Shown: in pieces, positions 53,819 to 62,390 of the stretch
Layout of the letters: every line of letters starts with the position of its first letter
Position numbering within the stretch: position 1 is the first letter of the stretch
NCBI GenBank assembly: GCA_018401275.1
Contig: JAGYKW010000008.1
Coordinates: forward strand, 1 to 62,390
Reading direction: 5' to 3'
Length of the DNA stretch: 62,390 nt
Origin: Nitriliruptoraceae bacterium
GTDB taxonomy: Bacteria > Actinomycetota > Nitriliruptoria > Nitriliruptorales > Nitriliruptoraceae
Program-made: the position numbers and the translations under genes
The notes under the pieces: model-generated
Databases searched by the model: none
The model's input: only the letters and a program-made list of their open reading frames with translations
Told to the model about the DNA's origin: nothing

Positions 53819-54621
53819 GCGTGCCCCGGGTGCTGCTCTCCAACGCACCGTTCCATCATCGGCGGCTCGAGGACGCGTTCGCCGTCGCCGCCGAGGCCGG
53901 CTTCGACGGCGTCGAGCTGATGGTCACGGGCGACCCGGTCACGCAGGACGCTGCCGCCGTCGCGGCGATCGCCGCGGCCCATCGACTCCCGGTGCCCGTC
54001 GTCCACGGTCCGTTCCTCCTCCTCACGCGGCGTGTGCTCGGCACGGACCCGCTCGAGAAGGCCGCACGCACCTGCGTGATGGCGGCAGCGCTGGGTGCGG
54101 ACCTCGTCATCGTGCACCCGCCCTTCCGCTGGCAGCACGAGTTCCGCACGTGGCTGCGGACGGACGCCGATCGGGTCGGTGCTGCGCACGGGCTGCGCAT
54201 CGCGGTGGAGAACCTCTACCCCGTGCCGCTGGGTCCCGCGACGCCGCGGCTGCACACGGCGACGCATCCGGAGCATCTCACGGCGCACCGGCACGTGGTG
54301 CTCGACACCAGCCACCTCGCTGTGACCGGGATCGATCTGGGCCGCGCATGGGACGTCGTCGGCGAGCAGACCGTCCACCTGCACGTCTCGGACCACGACG
54401 GCGGCTGGGGTGACCGGCACCTGCTGATCGGTGAGGGCCATCTGCCGCTCGCGCCGCTGCTCGGCCGTGTGAGTCGCGACGTCGTCGCGCCCTCCATCAC
54501 GCTCGAGCTCCACCTGCGGCGCGATCAGCTCGACGACCGTGCTGCACTGGTGCGGACGCTGCGCGAGCAGCGGGAGCGCTGCCTCGACATGATCGGTCGT
54601 CCGCTCGCCGCGGCGGCATGA
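53815..54621 (+). CDS. Xylose-isomerase-like TIM barrel protein (AP endonuclease 2 family)
   Basis: A 268-aa sugar-phosphate isomerase/epimerase-type barrel. FDGVELMVTGD near 27-37, VIVHPP near 100-105, RIAVENLYP near 130-138, VLDTSHLAVTG near 161-171 and HLHVSDH near 190-196 carry the usual metal ligands (Glu, Asp, His). It starts at GTG 53815 after GGGGAGG, overlapping the deacetylase stop. The real reaction could be an isomerisation or a DNA/sugar-phosphate hydrolysis; the operon suggests a sugar step. Confidence 0.82.
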   Translation: MSVPRVLLSNAPFHHRRLEDAFAVAAEAGFDGVELMVTGDPVTQDAAAVAAIAAAHRLPVPVVHGPFLLLTRRVLGTDPLEKAARTCVMAAALGADLVIVHPPFRWQHEFRTWLRTDADRVGAAHGLRIAVENLYPVPLGPATPRLHTATHPEHLTAHRHVVLDTSHLAVTGIDLGRAWDVVGEQTVHLHVSDHDGGWGDRHLLIGEGHLPLAPLLGRVSRDVVAPSITLELHLRRDQLDDRAALVRTLREQRERCLDMIGRPLAAAA

Positions 54622-55361
54622 CCATGCACCGCGCGGACCGGGGTCCGGGTCGAGTCGCGACCGGCGTCATCAGCGTCCCGCTCGCGCACCGCGGGCTCGC
54701 CAGTACCGGGAGTCCGATCCCGGCCGCCGAGAACACGCTCGAGGCGTTCTCGCGCAGCGCGGCCGCCGGCTACGGCTGCGAGCTCGACGTGCGGCTCGCC
54801 GCGGACGGTGTCCCTGTCGTCGTGCACGACGCCGCCATCGTCGCGTCCGACGGGTCGCGGACCCGCATCGACCGCATGACGGTCGAGGAGCTCGAGCGCC
54901 TCGGCGTTCCGACGCTGCGCGCAGTGCTCCAGACGCTCAGCGACCGGCCGGTCATCGTCGAGCTCAAGCAGCCGCGTGTGCGCGTGGGCAGGCTCGAGTC
55001 CGCGGTGCTCGCCGTGCTCGATGCTGACGCTCGCGGCAGAGCCGACCTCGCGGTCGCGTCGTTCAACCCGTGGACGCTCGCCTGGTTCGCGCGCAACGCC
55101 CCCGACCTGCTGCGCGCATTGACCGTCGGACGGGTCGCGACGCGGACGGTGCTGTCGGCCGCGGTCGTCCGCTGGGTGCGTCCCGACGTCCTGTCCGTCT
55201 CGGTCGACATCGTCGGACGGCGCAGGGTCCGCACCCTCCGGCGGCGACGCCCGGTGCTGTGCTGGACGGTGCGCGACGCGCAGGACCTCGGGCGCGTGCG
55301 GCCGCTCGTGGACAACGTCATCTTCGAGGGCACGCTCGACCAGCGTGTGGTCGCGGCATGA
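54618..55361 (+). CDS. Glycerophosphodiester phosphodiesterase family protein
   Basis: A 247-aa GDPD-type barrel. AHRGLAS near 23-29, ENTLEAF near 39-45, ELDVRLAADGVPVVVHD near 55-71 and VIVELKQPR near 113-121 supply the catalytic His pair and metal acids. It would cut glycerophosphodiesters to glycerol-3-phosphate. No signal peptide is clear. Overlaps at both ends (ATGA) place it inside the lipid operon. Confidence 0.9.
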   Translation: MTMHRADRGPGRVATGVISVPLAHRGLASTGSPIPAAENTLEAFSRSAAAGYGCELDVRLAADGVPVVVHDAAIVASDGSRTRIDRMTVEELERLGVPTLRAVLQTLSDRPVIVELKQPRVRVGRLESAVLAVLDADARGRADLAVASFNPWTLAWFARNAPDLLRALTVGRVATRTVLSAAVVRWVRPDVLSVSVDIVGRRRVRTLRRRRPVLCWTVRDAQDLGRVRPLVDNVIFEGTLDQRVVAA

Positions 55362-56008
55362 TCGGGCCGCGCCTGCTCGCGGACGGGACCGTCGCGCTCC
55401 TGCGAGCGCTCGGGGTGCGTCTCCACGTCCACGGCACGCCGCATCTGCCGGCCGAAGGGTCCTTCATCGTCGCGAGCAACCACGTGAGCTACGTCGACTT
55501 CGCCGCGATCCAGGCGGCGCGCCCGCGAGGTCGTGCACCGCTGTGGTTCCTCGCCCGCTGGGACCTGCTCCCGCCTCGGATCGCTCACCCCGTGATGCGA
55601 CGACTCGGCCTCGTGCCCGTCGACGAGCGTCGCCGTCCCGGTCGAGCCTTCCCCGAAGCGCTCCACGTGCTCGCCTCCGGTGGCGCCGTCGGCGTCCACC
55701 CGGAGGGCCGAGTGCGTCCCGGCATCGTTCCTGCAGCGGGGCGCAGTGGCGCGGTCCGGCTCGCCGCGGCCTCCGGTGCACCGCTCCTGCCCTGCAGCGT
55801 GTGGGGGACGCAGCGCATCCTCACGCGTGGCCGGAAGCTCCCCGATCTGCGCCGTCCGATCGATGTCCACGTCCGCTTCGGTCCGGCGCTGGTGCTCGAT
55901 GGTTCGGCCGCTGTCGCGACGCGCCGTCTGATGGAGCGGATCGCGACACTCACAGCGATCACGTGTGACGACACCGAGGGTGTGCGGCCGCGTGAGCTCG
56001 CGGCATGA
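55358..56008 (+). CDS. 1-acylglycerol-3-phosphate acyltransferase-like (PlsC)
   Basis: A 216-aa membrane-associated acyltransferase. The catalytic NHVSYVD (HX4D) is near 41-47, the acceptor FLAR near 68, and HPEGRVRPG near 113-121 supplies the EGT-like motif. It starts at ATG 55358 overlapping the GDPD stop. It would acylate lysophosphatidate or, given the neighbours, a sugar or glycolipid hydroxyl. Confidence 0.9.
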   Translation: MIGPRLLADGTVALLRALGVRLHVHGTPHLPAEGSFIVASNHVSYVDFAAIQAARPRGRAPLWFLARWDLLPPRIAHPVMRRLGLVPVDERRRPGRAFPEALHVLASGGAVGVHPEGRVRPGIVPAAGRSGAVRLAAASGAPLLPCSVWGTQRILTRGRKLPDLRRPIDVHVRFGPALVLDGSAAVATRRLMERIATLTAITCDDTEGVRPRELAA

Positions 56009-57279
56009 GAGTGCTCCGCGTCCGTGACGGTGGGGACGCCGACGTACCCGGGACCCGTCGGCTCATCGGAGTCCTCGCGCTCACCGAGACGGTCTCGTTC
56101 GGCGTGCTCCTCTACGCGTTCAGCGTCCTCATCCTCCCGATGGAGCGTGAGCTGGGGACGACGCGCGGTGCACTGTCCTCCGCGCTCGCAGCAGCGGCGA
56201 TCGCACGGGCGCTCACCGCTCCGTTGATCGGGGGCTGGATCGACCGGAGAGGAGTGCGGTGGCTGATGACTGTCGGCTCGGTCGCCGGCGTCGGGCTCGT
56301 CTGGGCATGGTCGGAGGTCCGTACGGTCTCCGAACTGGTGCTGGTCTTCGTCGGCATCGGGGTCGTCGGCGCGATGGTGTTCTATGAGCCGGCGTTCGCG
56401 GCGATCGCACGTGCCCTCGATGGGCGTGCGCAGGCGCGTGCGACCCTCGCCGTCACCGTGGCCGCAGGCTTCGCCTCGACGATCTTCTTCCCCGCGACCG
56501 CGATCCTGGAGCAGACGTATGGGTGGCGGGGCGCGCTCAGAGCGCTCGCTCTGGCGCTGCTCATCCTCACGGTGGTCCCCAACGTCCTGCTTCTGCGCGA
56601 TCGTCGGGGGCGCGTCGACGCTGACATCACAGCCGGCACCGGTCGCTCCGGCGGCGCCTCGACCTCGGCGCCACCATCATCGATGGGGCTCGCCGGAGCA
56701 CTCGCCTCGCGCGACTTCCGACTCCTCGCGCTCGTGCTCATCGGCGGCGGGCTGCCGATCGCGATGTTCGCATCGCACCTTCCCGCGTTGATCGAGGAGC
56801 GGGGAGAGACCGCCATCCTCGCCTCGACCATCGCAGGTGGTCTCGGGGTCCTCTCGGTCGCTGGTCGCATCCTGCTGACCTCCGGGCTGCGCTTCGCACC
56901 GCTCCCGCGGCTCCTGATGGGAGTCTTCCTCGTCCAGGCCACCGGCACCGTCCTGCTGCTGTTCGGTGGACCCGGGCGAGGTGTGCTGCTCGGGTTCATC
57001 GTCCTGTTCGGCATCGGCTACGGGACGCTGAGCATCGCCGCGCCGCTGCTCATCTCGCAACGGTTCGGTCGACGCTCCTTCGGTGCGATCGCAGGATCGC
57101 TGGAGGCACTCACAGGCCTCCTCGGTGCTGCGGCACCCCTGACCGCCGGCCTCCTGCGCGATGCGGCCGGCGACTACCGGCCGGTGATGGCGCTCGCCCT
57201 CACCTCGAGTCTGCTCGCGAGCCTCGCGAGCAGGCGGCTTGCGACGACGCGATCCGACACCGCCACGAGGAGCAGCTGA
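56005..57279 (+). CDS. MFS transporter
   Basis: A 424-aa major facilitator protein with about 12 helices. LIGGWIDRRGVRWLM near 74-88 is motif A, and PPSSMGLAG marks the long central loop. In this operon it may move a glycolipid precursor, or fill the place of a flippase; this is inference. ATGA and TGATG overlaps join it to PlsC and the HAD gene. Confidence 0.88.
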   Translation: MRVLRVRDGGDADVPGTRRLIGVLALTETVSFGVLLYAFSVLILPMERELGTTRGALSSALAAAAIARALTAPLIGGWIDRRGVRWLMTVGSVAGVGLVWAWSEVRTVSELVLVFVGIGVVGAMVFYEPAFAAIARALDGRAQARATLAVTVAAGFASTIFFPATAILEQTYGWRGALRALALALLILTVVPNVLLLRDRRGRVDADITAGTGRSGGASTSAPPSSMGLAGALASRDFRLLALVLIGGGLPIAMFASHLPALIEERGETAILASTIAGGLGVLSVAGRILLTSGLRFAPLPRLLMGVFLVQATGTVLLLFGGPGRGVLLGFIVLFGIGYGTLSIAAPLLISQRFGRRSFGAIAGSLEALTGLLGAAAPLTAGLLRDAAGDYRPVMALALTSSLLASLASRRLATTRSDTATRSS

Positions 57280-58055
57280 TGCCGATCTCGATCGACCGGC
57301 CCGAGGCCGTCCTGTTCGACAAGGATGGGACGATCCTTCCCTTCGCGCCGTTCTGGACGACATGGACGGCCACCTTCCGGACTGCGCTGGCCGCATCCGA
57401 TGCTGGCGCGACCGGCGAGCTCGACGGCCCGACGCGGGGGAACGGCGGGCTGCTCGACTGGCCGGCGAACACGCGCACCGCATCCCATGGGGCGTCGCTC
57501 GACGTCGCGACGATGGCAACGCTGCAGGAGCGGGTCGTCGCACTGCTCGTCGCCGAGGGCAGCGCGCCCGACGATGCGCTGCGGATCACGCTCGACGCGA
57601 TGGTGCACGCCGATGTCGCAGCCGGCGCCTTGCCTGTCACAGCGCACGAAGGCTTCACTGCACTCGTGCGGGCGCTTGTGCGTGATGGGTCGCAGACGGC
57701 GGTCGTGACCGGCGACGACGAGGAGCGCGCGATCCGCCATGTGGCGGCGCTCGGACTGGGCGCCGAGATCCGCGTCGTGGTCGGCGGCGACAGGGGTCTT
57801 CCTGGGAAGCCTGACCCTTCGACCCTGCTCGCGGCCTGCGCCGGACTCGGGACCGCGCCCGAGGTCTGCGTCTACATCGGGGACAGCCTGGTCGACGTCC
57901 GTGCTGCACGCGCCGCGGGCTTCGGCGCGGCCCTCGTCTACGTGCCGCTCGATGCGGTCGAGCTGCCGGCCTGGAGCCATGAGGCGGACGACATCGTGCG
58001 CTGCTTCCGTGAGCTCGAGGAGGCGTGGTGCGGGCACACGGGGCGGTCCGCGTGA
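57279..58055 (+). CDS. HAD-family phosphatase
   Basis: A 258-aa HAD hydrolase. Motif I is FDKDGTI near 13-19, motif II TGDD near 146-149, the lysine is in GKPDP near 171-175 and motif IV is IGDSLVDVRAA near 194-204. The cap is inserted after motif I. It overlaps the MFS gene and the next, related HAD gene. Likely a phosphoglycolate- or sugar-phosphatase-type enzyme. Confidence 0.9.
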   Translation: MPISIDRPEAVLFDKDGTILPFAPFWTTWTATFRTALAASDAGATGELDGPTRGNGGLLDWPANTRTASHGASLDVATMATLQERVVALLVAEGSAPDDALRITLDAMVHADVAAGALPVTAHEGFTALVRALVRDGSQTAVVTGDDEERAIRHVAALGLGAEIRVVVGGDRGLPGKPDPSTLLAACAGLGTAPEVCVYIGDSLVDVRAARAAGFGAALVYVPLDAVELPAWSHEADDIVRCFRELEEAWCGHTGRSA

Positions 58056-58795
58056 CCGCTGCACCTCGCGTGAGGGGGCTGCTGCTCGACAAGGACGGCC
58101 CGATCGTTCCACTGCACCCGACCTGGTCCGCGTGGGCGGGGCGAGTGCTTGACAGCCTTGAGGGCCAGGCCCCCCGTGCGTCACTCGCGCAGGTGCTTGA
58201 CGTCGATGTCGCGACCGGCCGCCTCGAGCCGGACGGTCTGCTCGCCGTCGGGACCGTGGCCGCGGTCGAGGCGGCGCTCGTGAGCGTCGTCTTCGCGCAT
58301 GGTGGAGCGTCGGCTGCGGGTGCCCGCGGGAAGGTCCGTTCCGCACTTCGGTCGGCCGATCGGCGCATGACGGGGGTGCCGCTCGTCGCAGCCGATGGTG
58401 TTCGGGATCTTCTCCTGCACTGTCGGACCTGTGCGATCCCCGTCGCGGTGGTGACGAACGACACCCGGGCGAGTACCCAGGTGCAGCTCGAGACGCTCGG
58501 CCTCGCCGACCTTGTGACCGTGACCGTGTGCGGGGACGATGGGCACGACCCGAAGCCCTCCGGCGAGATGCTCCGAGCCGCCTGTGCTGCGCTCGGGATC
58601 GAGCCGGCCGATGCACTCATGGTCGGTGACACGCTGGTGGACCGTCTCGCCGCGGAGGACGCCGACACCCCGTTCGTCGTCGTCCGGGAGCCCCGACCGT
58701 CGTGGTCCTCCCGGCCGGTGTCCGTCGTCCGCAGCGTCGACGAGCTCATCCCCCTGCTCGCTCCGAAGGGGGCTGGAGGGGCATCACCGGCCTGA
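58052..58795 (+). CDS. HAD-family phosphatase, tandem paralogue
   Basis: A 247-aa HAD hydrolase related to the preceding gene: motif I LLDKDGPIVPLHPTW near 11-25, TNDTRAST near 138-145, DPKPSG near 167-172 and VGDTLVDRLAA near 189-199. GTG 58052, overlapping the previous stop, is chosen; an in-frame GTG 58025 inside the first HAD gene is the alternative. It ends the ten-gene run. Confidence 0.88.
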   Translation: MTAAPRVRGLLLDKDGPIVPLHPTWSAWAGRVLDSLEGQAPRASLAQVLDVDVATGRLEPDGLLAVGTVAAVEAALVSVVFAHGGASAAGARGKVRSALRSADRRMTGVPLVAADGVRDLLLHCRTCAIPVAVVTNDTRASTQVQLETLGLADLVTVTVCGDDGHDPKPSGEMLRAACAALGIEPADALMVGDTLVDRLAAEDADTPFVVVREPRPSWSSRPVSVVRSVDELIPLLAPKGAGGASPA

Positions 58796-58802
58796 TCCGT
58801 TC

Positions 58803-58809
58803 GTTCACC
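58803..58809 (+). promoter_or_regulatory. Possible PhoP half-site before the phosphonate importer
   Basis: GTTCACC matches the actinobacterial PHO-box repeat unit, but the neighbouring 11-base repeats are poor. It lies in the 162-base gap before phnD. Confidence 0.2.
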
Positions 58810-58957
58810 ATCCATTAAGGCGCCGCCGCGAGATTTCACACGGGCGATGGTGAGCGGCCACGCTCTCGTTCCGATGACGCCACGTGCACGAGGTCAGATG
58901 CGTATGCGTCCGAAGGCGACGCGCCGTTCCCGGCTCGCACCCGATCAGGAGACCCTG

Positions 58958-59998
58958 ATGTCGTTCGTTCTCGAAACCACGCGTCGCGCGGGCCGTGTCC
59001 GCCGCCTCGCCCTCACTGCCGCCGTCGCACTCGTCGTCGCGGCCTGCGGCTCCTCCGACGACTCGTCGGCGCCCGCCGCTGCTCCCGCCCCGGCTCCAAG
59101 CACCGGGGGGACCACCGCACCCGCGACGCCCGACCCACGTGCCGACTGGCCCGCGGTCATCCGGTTCGCGGCCGTCCCGGCCGAGCAGGATGCGCAGCTC
59201 ACCGAGAGCTACCGCGTCACGACCGAGATCCTCGCCGACGAGCTCGGGCTGGAGGTCGAGTTCTTCCAGGCGGCCGACTACGCCGGTGTCATCGAGGCGC
59301 TCATCGCCAACCGTGTCGAGCTCGCCCAGTTCGGTCCGTTCTCCTACGTCCTCGCGCTTGCTCGTGGCGCGGAGGCGACCGCGGTCGGCGTGATGACCGG
59401 ATCACCGGAGGAGGAGCCGGGCTACCAGTCGTACCTCGTCGCTCGTGCCGACAACACTGAGATCAACACCATTCAGGACATCAAGGGCAAGAACGTCTGC
59501 CTCGTCGACCCGGCGTCCACGTCGGGCTATCTGGTGCCCTTCGCGCTCATGCTCGACGAGGGCATCAACCCCGAGGAGGACATCAACATCATCCTCGCCG
59601 GCGGCCACGACACCTCTGTGATCGAGGTCGCTGCGGGCACGTGTGACGCGGGCTTCGCCTTCGACGACATGGTCGACAGCCTGCTGATCGAGCGTGGCGA
59701 GATCGAGGCGGGCGAGATGAAGATCGTCCAGAAGTCCTTCATCATCGCAGGCTCGCCGATGGCGATGCGCACCGAGCTGCCGGCATCGCTCCAGGAGGCC
59801 ATCACCGACGTCATCCAGAACAAGGTCAACGTCGACTGGGCCGTCGACAACGGCTACTGCGCTGCTGTCGACGACTGCTCGCTGTCCGACGAGGCGATCT
59901 GGGGCTACGCGGCGCGGGACGACTCCTTCTACGACGGGATCCGCACGCTCTGCGGGCAGCTGGGCACCGCGGTCCGCGCCTGCGAGGGGATCTCCTGA
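58958..59998 (+). CDS. phnD: Phosphonate/phosphite ABC transporter binding lipoprotein
   Basis: A 346-aa PhnD-type solute binder. The signal peptide ends in a lipobox (VVAAC), followed by an Ala/Pro/Ser linker. RFAAVPAEQDAQLTESYR and the tail with ELPASLQEAITDVI are typical of the PhnD/PtxB group. ATG 58958 has AGGAG seven bases before it; the longer frame upstream is read-through. Cargo may be phosphonate, phosphite or phosphate; organosulfonate is less likely. TGATG joins it to phnC. Confidence 0.92.
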   Translation: MSFVLETTRRAGRVRRLALTAAVALVVAACGSSDDSSAPAAAPAPAPSTGGTTAPATPDPRADWPAVIRFAAVPAEQDAQLTESYRVTTEILADELGLEVEFFQAADYAGVIEALIANRVELAQFGPFSYVLALARGAEATAVGVMTGSPEEEPGYQSYLVARADNTEINTIQDIKGKNVCLVDPASTSGYLVPFALMLDEGINPEEDINIILAGGHDTSVIEVAAGTCDAGFAFDDMVDSLLIERGEIEAGEMKIVQKSFIIAGSPMAMRTELPASLQEAITDVIQNKVNVDWAVDNGYCAAVDDCSLSDEAIWGYAARDDSFYDGIRTLCGQLGTAVRACEGIS

Positions 59999-60885
59999 TG
60001 TCGGCGGCGCCTGACGACGCGTCGGCGCCGACCTCGAACGGTCAGGCTCCGGCCCGGGACGACGCGACGTCGTCCCGGGACCGGACGCCGGCCGTACGGG
60101 TCGTCGGGCTCCGGAAGGAGTTCGGCTCGACGGTCGCCCTCGATGACGTCACGCTCGACGTGCGCACCGGCGAGCTCACCGTCATCATCGGGCTCTCGGG
60201 CTCGGGGAAGTCGACGTTGCTCCGGCACCTGAACGGGCTCCATCGTCCGACCGCGGGATCCGTCGAGGTGCTCGGTCGTGATGTCGTCGCCCTGAAGGGC
60301 AAGGAGCTCCGCGAGCTTCGCCGCGATGTCGGCTTCGTCTTCCAGCAGTTCAACATCGTCGGTCGGCTGACCGCGATGGAGAACGTCCTCTCGGGTGCGC
60401 TCGGGCGACTGCGCGGACCGCGGTTCGGCGTCCGCGCGTATCCGAAGCAGCTCCGACGCGAGGCGCTCGAGCTGCTCGACCGGGTCGGGATCGGTGACCG
60501 TGCCTTCCAGCGCACCGACACGCTCTCCGGCGGGCAGCAGCAGCGCTGCGCGATCGCACGCACGATCATGCAGCGTCCCCGCATCGTGCTCGCTGACGAA
60601 CCTGTCGCCTCGCTCGACCCTGAGATCTCGGGGCAGGTGATGGAGGTGCTCATGCGGATCTGCACGGAGGAGGGGCTCACCGTCCTGTGCAGCCTGCACC
60701 AGGTCGACCTCGCACTCGGCTGGGCGGACCGTCTGGTCGGGCTGCGTGATGGCCAGCTCGTGCTCGACAAGCCGGCTGCAGGGCTCTCGACAGAGGAGGT
60801 CATGGCGGTCTACCAGCGTCTCGATCCGACGGGCGAGAAGGCGGCCGAGTATCGCGAGCCGATGCCCGCCGGGGCGGTCCGCTGA
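59998..60885 (+). CDS. phnC: Phosphonate ABC transporter ATPase
   Basis: A 295-aa ATPase of the PhnC class: Walker [10 protein letters not shown] near 65-73, LSGGQQQR near 177-184 and Walker [12 protein letters not shown] near 199-209, with [14 protein letters not shown] typical of phosphonate importers. An extra 30-residue polar N-terminus precedes the ATPase fold. It lies between phnD and phnE. Confidence 0.93.
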   Translation: MSAAPDDASAPTSNGQAPARDDATSSRDRTPAVRVVGLRKEFGSTVALDDVTLDVRTGELTVIIGLSGSGKSTLLRHLNGLHRPTAGSVEVLGRDVVALKGKELRELRRDVGFVFQQFNIVGRLTAMENVLSGALGRLRGPRFGVRAYPKQLRREALELLDRVGIGDRAFQRTDTLSGGQQQRCAIARTIMQRPRIVLADEPVASLDPEISGQVMEVLMRICTEEGLTVLCSLHQVDLALGWADRLVGLRDGQLVLDKPAAGLSTEEVMAVYQRLDPTGEKAAEYREPMPAGAVR

Positions 60886-60886
60886 G

Positions 60887-61990
60887 GTGACCAGCGTCGA
60901 CGTCGAGCGACCCTCCGACGGATCGGACGTCGACACGTCGCCGTCCCGGACGCAGGAGCGCCTGAGCCCGCCGTGGCCGTGGCAGCGGTGGGTGATGACC
61001 GGCCTGTTCGTCCTGTTCGCGTTCGTTGCGTATCGGAGCTTCGGCCGGACGAACTTCGCGCCGTCGACAGTGCTTGACGGCGTGGATGGCATGCGGAACC
61101 TGATCGACCGGATGCTCCCGATCAACTTCTCGGAGATCGATCTCGTCATCCGACTGTCGATCGAGACGGTGTTCATCGCCGTCATCGGCACCGCGTTCGC
61201 CGTCCTGCTGTCCCTGCCGCTCTCGTTCCTCGCTGCGCGCAACACGGCGCCGAACGGGGTCATCATGGGCGTCGCGCGCGGCGTGATCGTCGCGAGTCGC
61301 GCGATCCCCGACCTCGTCTTCGCGCTGATCTTCGTGCGCGCGATCGGTATCGGTGGGGTCGGAGGCGTCACCGCGGGGATCCTGGCGATCGGCGCGCACG
61401 CGATCGGGATGATCGGGAAGCTCTATGCCGACGCGATCGAGAACATCGAGGAGGGCGCTCGAGAGGCGGTGCTGTCGACCGGGGCGACCCGGCTCCAGAC
61501 GCTGTCCACCGGCGTGCTGCCGCAGGTCACGCCGTCGTTCATCGGCGTCGCGCTCTACCGGTTCGACATCAACTTCCGGTCGTCGACCATCCTCGGCTAC
61601 GTCGGTGCCGGCGGTATCGGCTCACTGCTCCGCGAGTACCTGAGCGCCCTCCGCTATGACCTCGCGCTCGGGATCACGCTGGTGATCGTCGTGCTCGTCC
61701 TCGCGGTGGAGTTCCTGTCCGCGGCCATCTTCAGCATCGGGCTCGTCGGTGTCATGCTGCGCCGCAACCTCATCGTGCTGTTCATGTCCGTCGAGCTCAT
61801 GCTCAACGCGGTCAACCTGACGCTCGTCGCTGCCTCGCGCATGTGGGGCGATGCGGACGGGCAGGTCTTCGCGTTCTTCATCATCGTGGTGGCGGCGGCC
61901 GAGGTCGTCGTCGGTCTGGCCATCCTCGTGAACCTCTTCTTCCGCCGCGGCACCGTCGACGTCGACGTGCCGTCCCTCCTGAGGTCCTGA
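60887..61990 (+). CDS. PhnE permease joined in frame to most of NuoK (fusion or assembly chimera)
   Basis: A single open frame of 367 aa from GTG 60887. Residues 30-275 are a PhnE phosphonate permease with EAA-type [20 protein letters not shown]. At residues 276-280 (about 61712-61726, EFLSAAIF) it changes to complex I subunit Nuo[36 protein letters not shown] and a final VDVDVPSLL. NuoK lacks its own start and first-helix beginning, and PhnE lacks its last few residues. nuoL follows directly. Both proteins commonly have a short LSA-like stretch here, so a microhomology join is possible. Real fusions of these families are not known to me; misassembly is quite likely. Confidence 0.8.
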   Translation: MTSVDVERPSDGSDVDTSPSRTQERLSPPWPWQRWVMTGLFVLFAFVAYRSFGRTNFAPSTVLDGVDGMRNLIDRMLPINFSEIDLVIRLSIETVFIAVIGTAFAVLLSLPLSFLAARNTAPNGVIMGVARGVIVASRAIPDLVFALIFVRAIGIGGVGGVTAGILAIGAHAIGMIGKLYADAIENIEEGAREAVLSTGATRLQTLSTGVLPQVTPSFIGVALYRFDINFRSSTILGYVGAGGIGSLLREYLSALRYDLALGITLVIVVLVLAVEFLSAAIFSIGLVGVMLRRNLIVLFMSVELMLNAVNLTLVAASRMWGDADGQVFAFFIIVVAAAEVVVGLAILVNLFFRRGTVDVDVPSLLRS

Positions 61991-61991
61991 C

Positions 61992-62390
61992 GTGGTGCTC
62001 GCTGCCGCAGGCGACGTGATCGCCAACGAGATCGTGTCCACGGCCACCGGTGCCATCGGCCTGGCCTGGCTCATCCCCGTCATCCCCGCGCTCGGTTTCC
62101 TCCTCGTGCTCATCGCCCAGCGCTGGCTCGGTGCACGCGCCGCCTACCTCGGAATCACTGCCGCAGGGCTCGCGCTGCTGCTCTCGGTGCTCGTCGCCCT
62201 CGAGGTGCGTGCGACACCCGCGACGCACGTGCGACCGATGCCGAGCTGGATCGAGGTCGGCACGCTGAGTGTCGGGTTCGACCTCCTGATCGACCAGCTG
62301 ACCGTCGTCATGCTGCTCGTCGTCACGGGCGTCGGCTTCCTCGTGCACGTCTACTCGGTCGGGTACATGCTCGGCGATCAGCGCTTCGCA
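61992..62390 (+). CDS. nuoL: NADH-quinone oxidoreductase subunit L (partial, runs off the right edge)
   Basis: The frame is open from GTG 61992, one base after the preceding stop, to the window end (133 codons). The N-terminal membrane start [17 protein letters not shown], then [18 protein letters not shown] and [16 protein letters not shown], are those of the NuoL/Mrp antiporter-like subunit. It supports the NuoK reading of the sequence just before it and marks the beginning of a complex I segment. Confidence 0.9.
   Translation, partial: MVLAAAGDVIANEIVSTATGAIGLAWLIPVIPALGFLLVLIAQRWLGARAAYLGITAAGLALLLSVLVALEVRATPATHVRPMPSWIEVGTLSVGFDLLIDQLTVVMLLVVTGVGFLVHVYSVGYMLGDQRFA

Noticed and set aside
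58796-58957. Full PHO box before phnD
   Set aside because: Only one good GTTCACC unit is present; the adjacent 11-base repeats do not fit.

Overview
The window is 62.4 kb of very GC-rich, gene-dense bacterial DNA. Many genes are joined by ATGA, GTGA or TGATG stop/start overlaps, GTG starts are frequent, -10 boxes fit TANNNT (TAGSCT, TACGCT, TAGCGT), and several proteins are of actinobacterial type: a DUF4032 kinase-like protein, an MgtA-like mannosyltransferase and an MsiK/UgpC-like ATPase. I infer a member of the Actinomycetota, possibly a deep-branching class such as Nitriliruptoria or Acidimicrobiia; the sequence does not settle this. I see no rRNA, tRNA, CRISPR array or insertion sequence, no recognisable transcription factor, and no gene-free stretch longer than about 260 bases.

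Region 1 (1-17 kb) is a sugar-catabolic locus and the most interesting part. A divergent PfkB kinase faces an operon running from 1134 to 9159: a GH31 glycosidase, a threonine-synthase-fold PLP enzyme, an SlcC-like 2-hydroxyacid dehydrogenase, a YihV-like PfkB kinase, a YihT/LacD-like aldolase and an L-fucose-isomerase-like enzyme. An AglEFGK-like ABC importer (9349-15557) and a GH1 beta-glucosidase follow. The kinase keeps the Lys/Asn/Arg set I recall as binding the sulfonate in sulfofructose kinase, so I read the locus as a sulfoquinovose (sulfo-EMP type) pathway. It carries an unusual glycosidase and a possible extra branch from sulfolactate to sulfopyruvate and on to sulfite release.

Region 2 (17-35 kb) is mixed housekeeping and stress: the DUF4032 protein, an alpha/beta hydrolase, metG, galE with two small genes, an MFS carrier, a chromate transporter, a CoA-disulfide-reductase-like flavoprotein, a DEAD-box helicase, arfB, an XdhC-MocA fusion, a flavin reductase, a fumarylacetoacetase-family protein and katG.

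Region 3 (35-49.7 kb) is mostly membrane and metabolic genes: an ABC-2 exporter, an sbtA-sbtB bicarbonate module followed by a CNNM-type transporter and a metallo-hydrolase, ndh with two divergent DoxX-like genes, a ThuA-like/Gfo-Idh fusion with a second Gfo-Idh enzyme, an alpha/beta hydrolase, a peptidase-S51-like protein ending in a cysteinyl-tRNA-synthetase-type domain, and a PIN-PhoH protein.

Region 4 (49.8-58.8 kb) is a ten-gene, tightly coupled run (GNAT, two GT4 glycosyltransferases, PIG-L deacetylase, xylose-isomerase-like barrel, GDPD, PlsC, MFS, two HADs). It looks like an uncharacterised glycolipid or phosphoglycolipid pathway. Region 5 (59-62.4 kb) is a phosphonate-type ABC importer whose permease runs in frame into NuoK, followed by the start of nuoL. 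That junction is either a gene fusion or an assembly chimera and must be checked.
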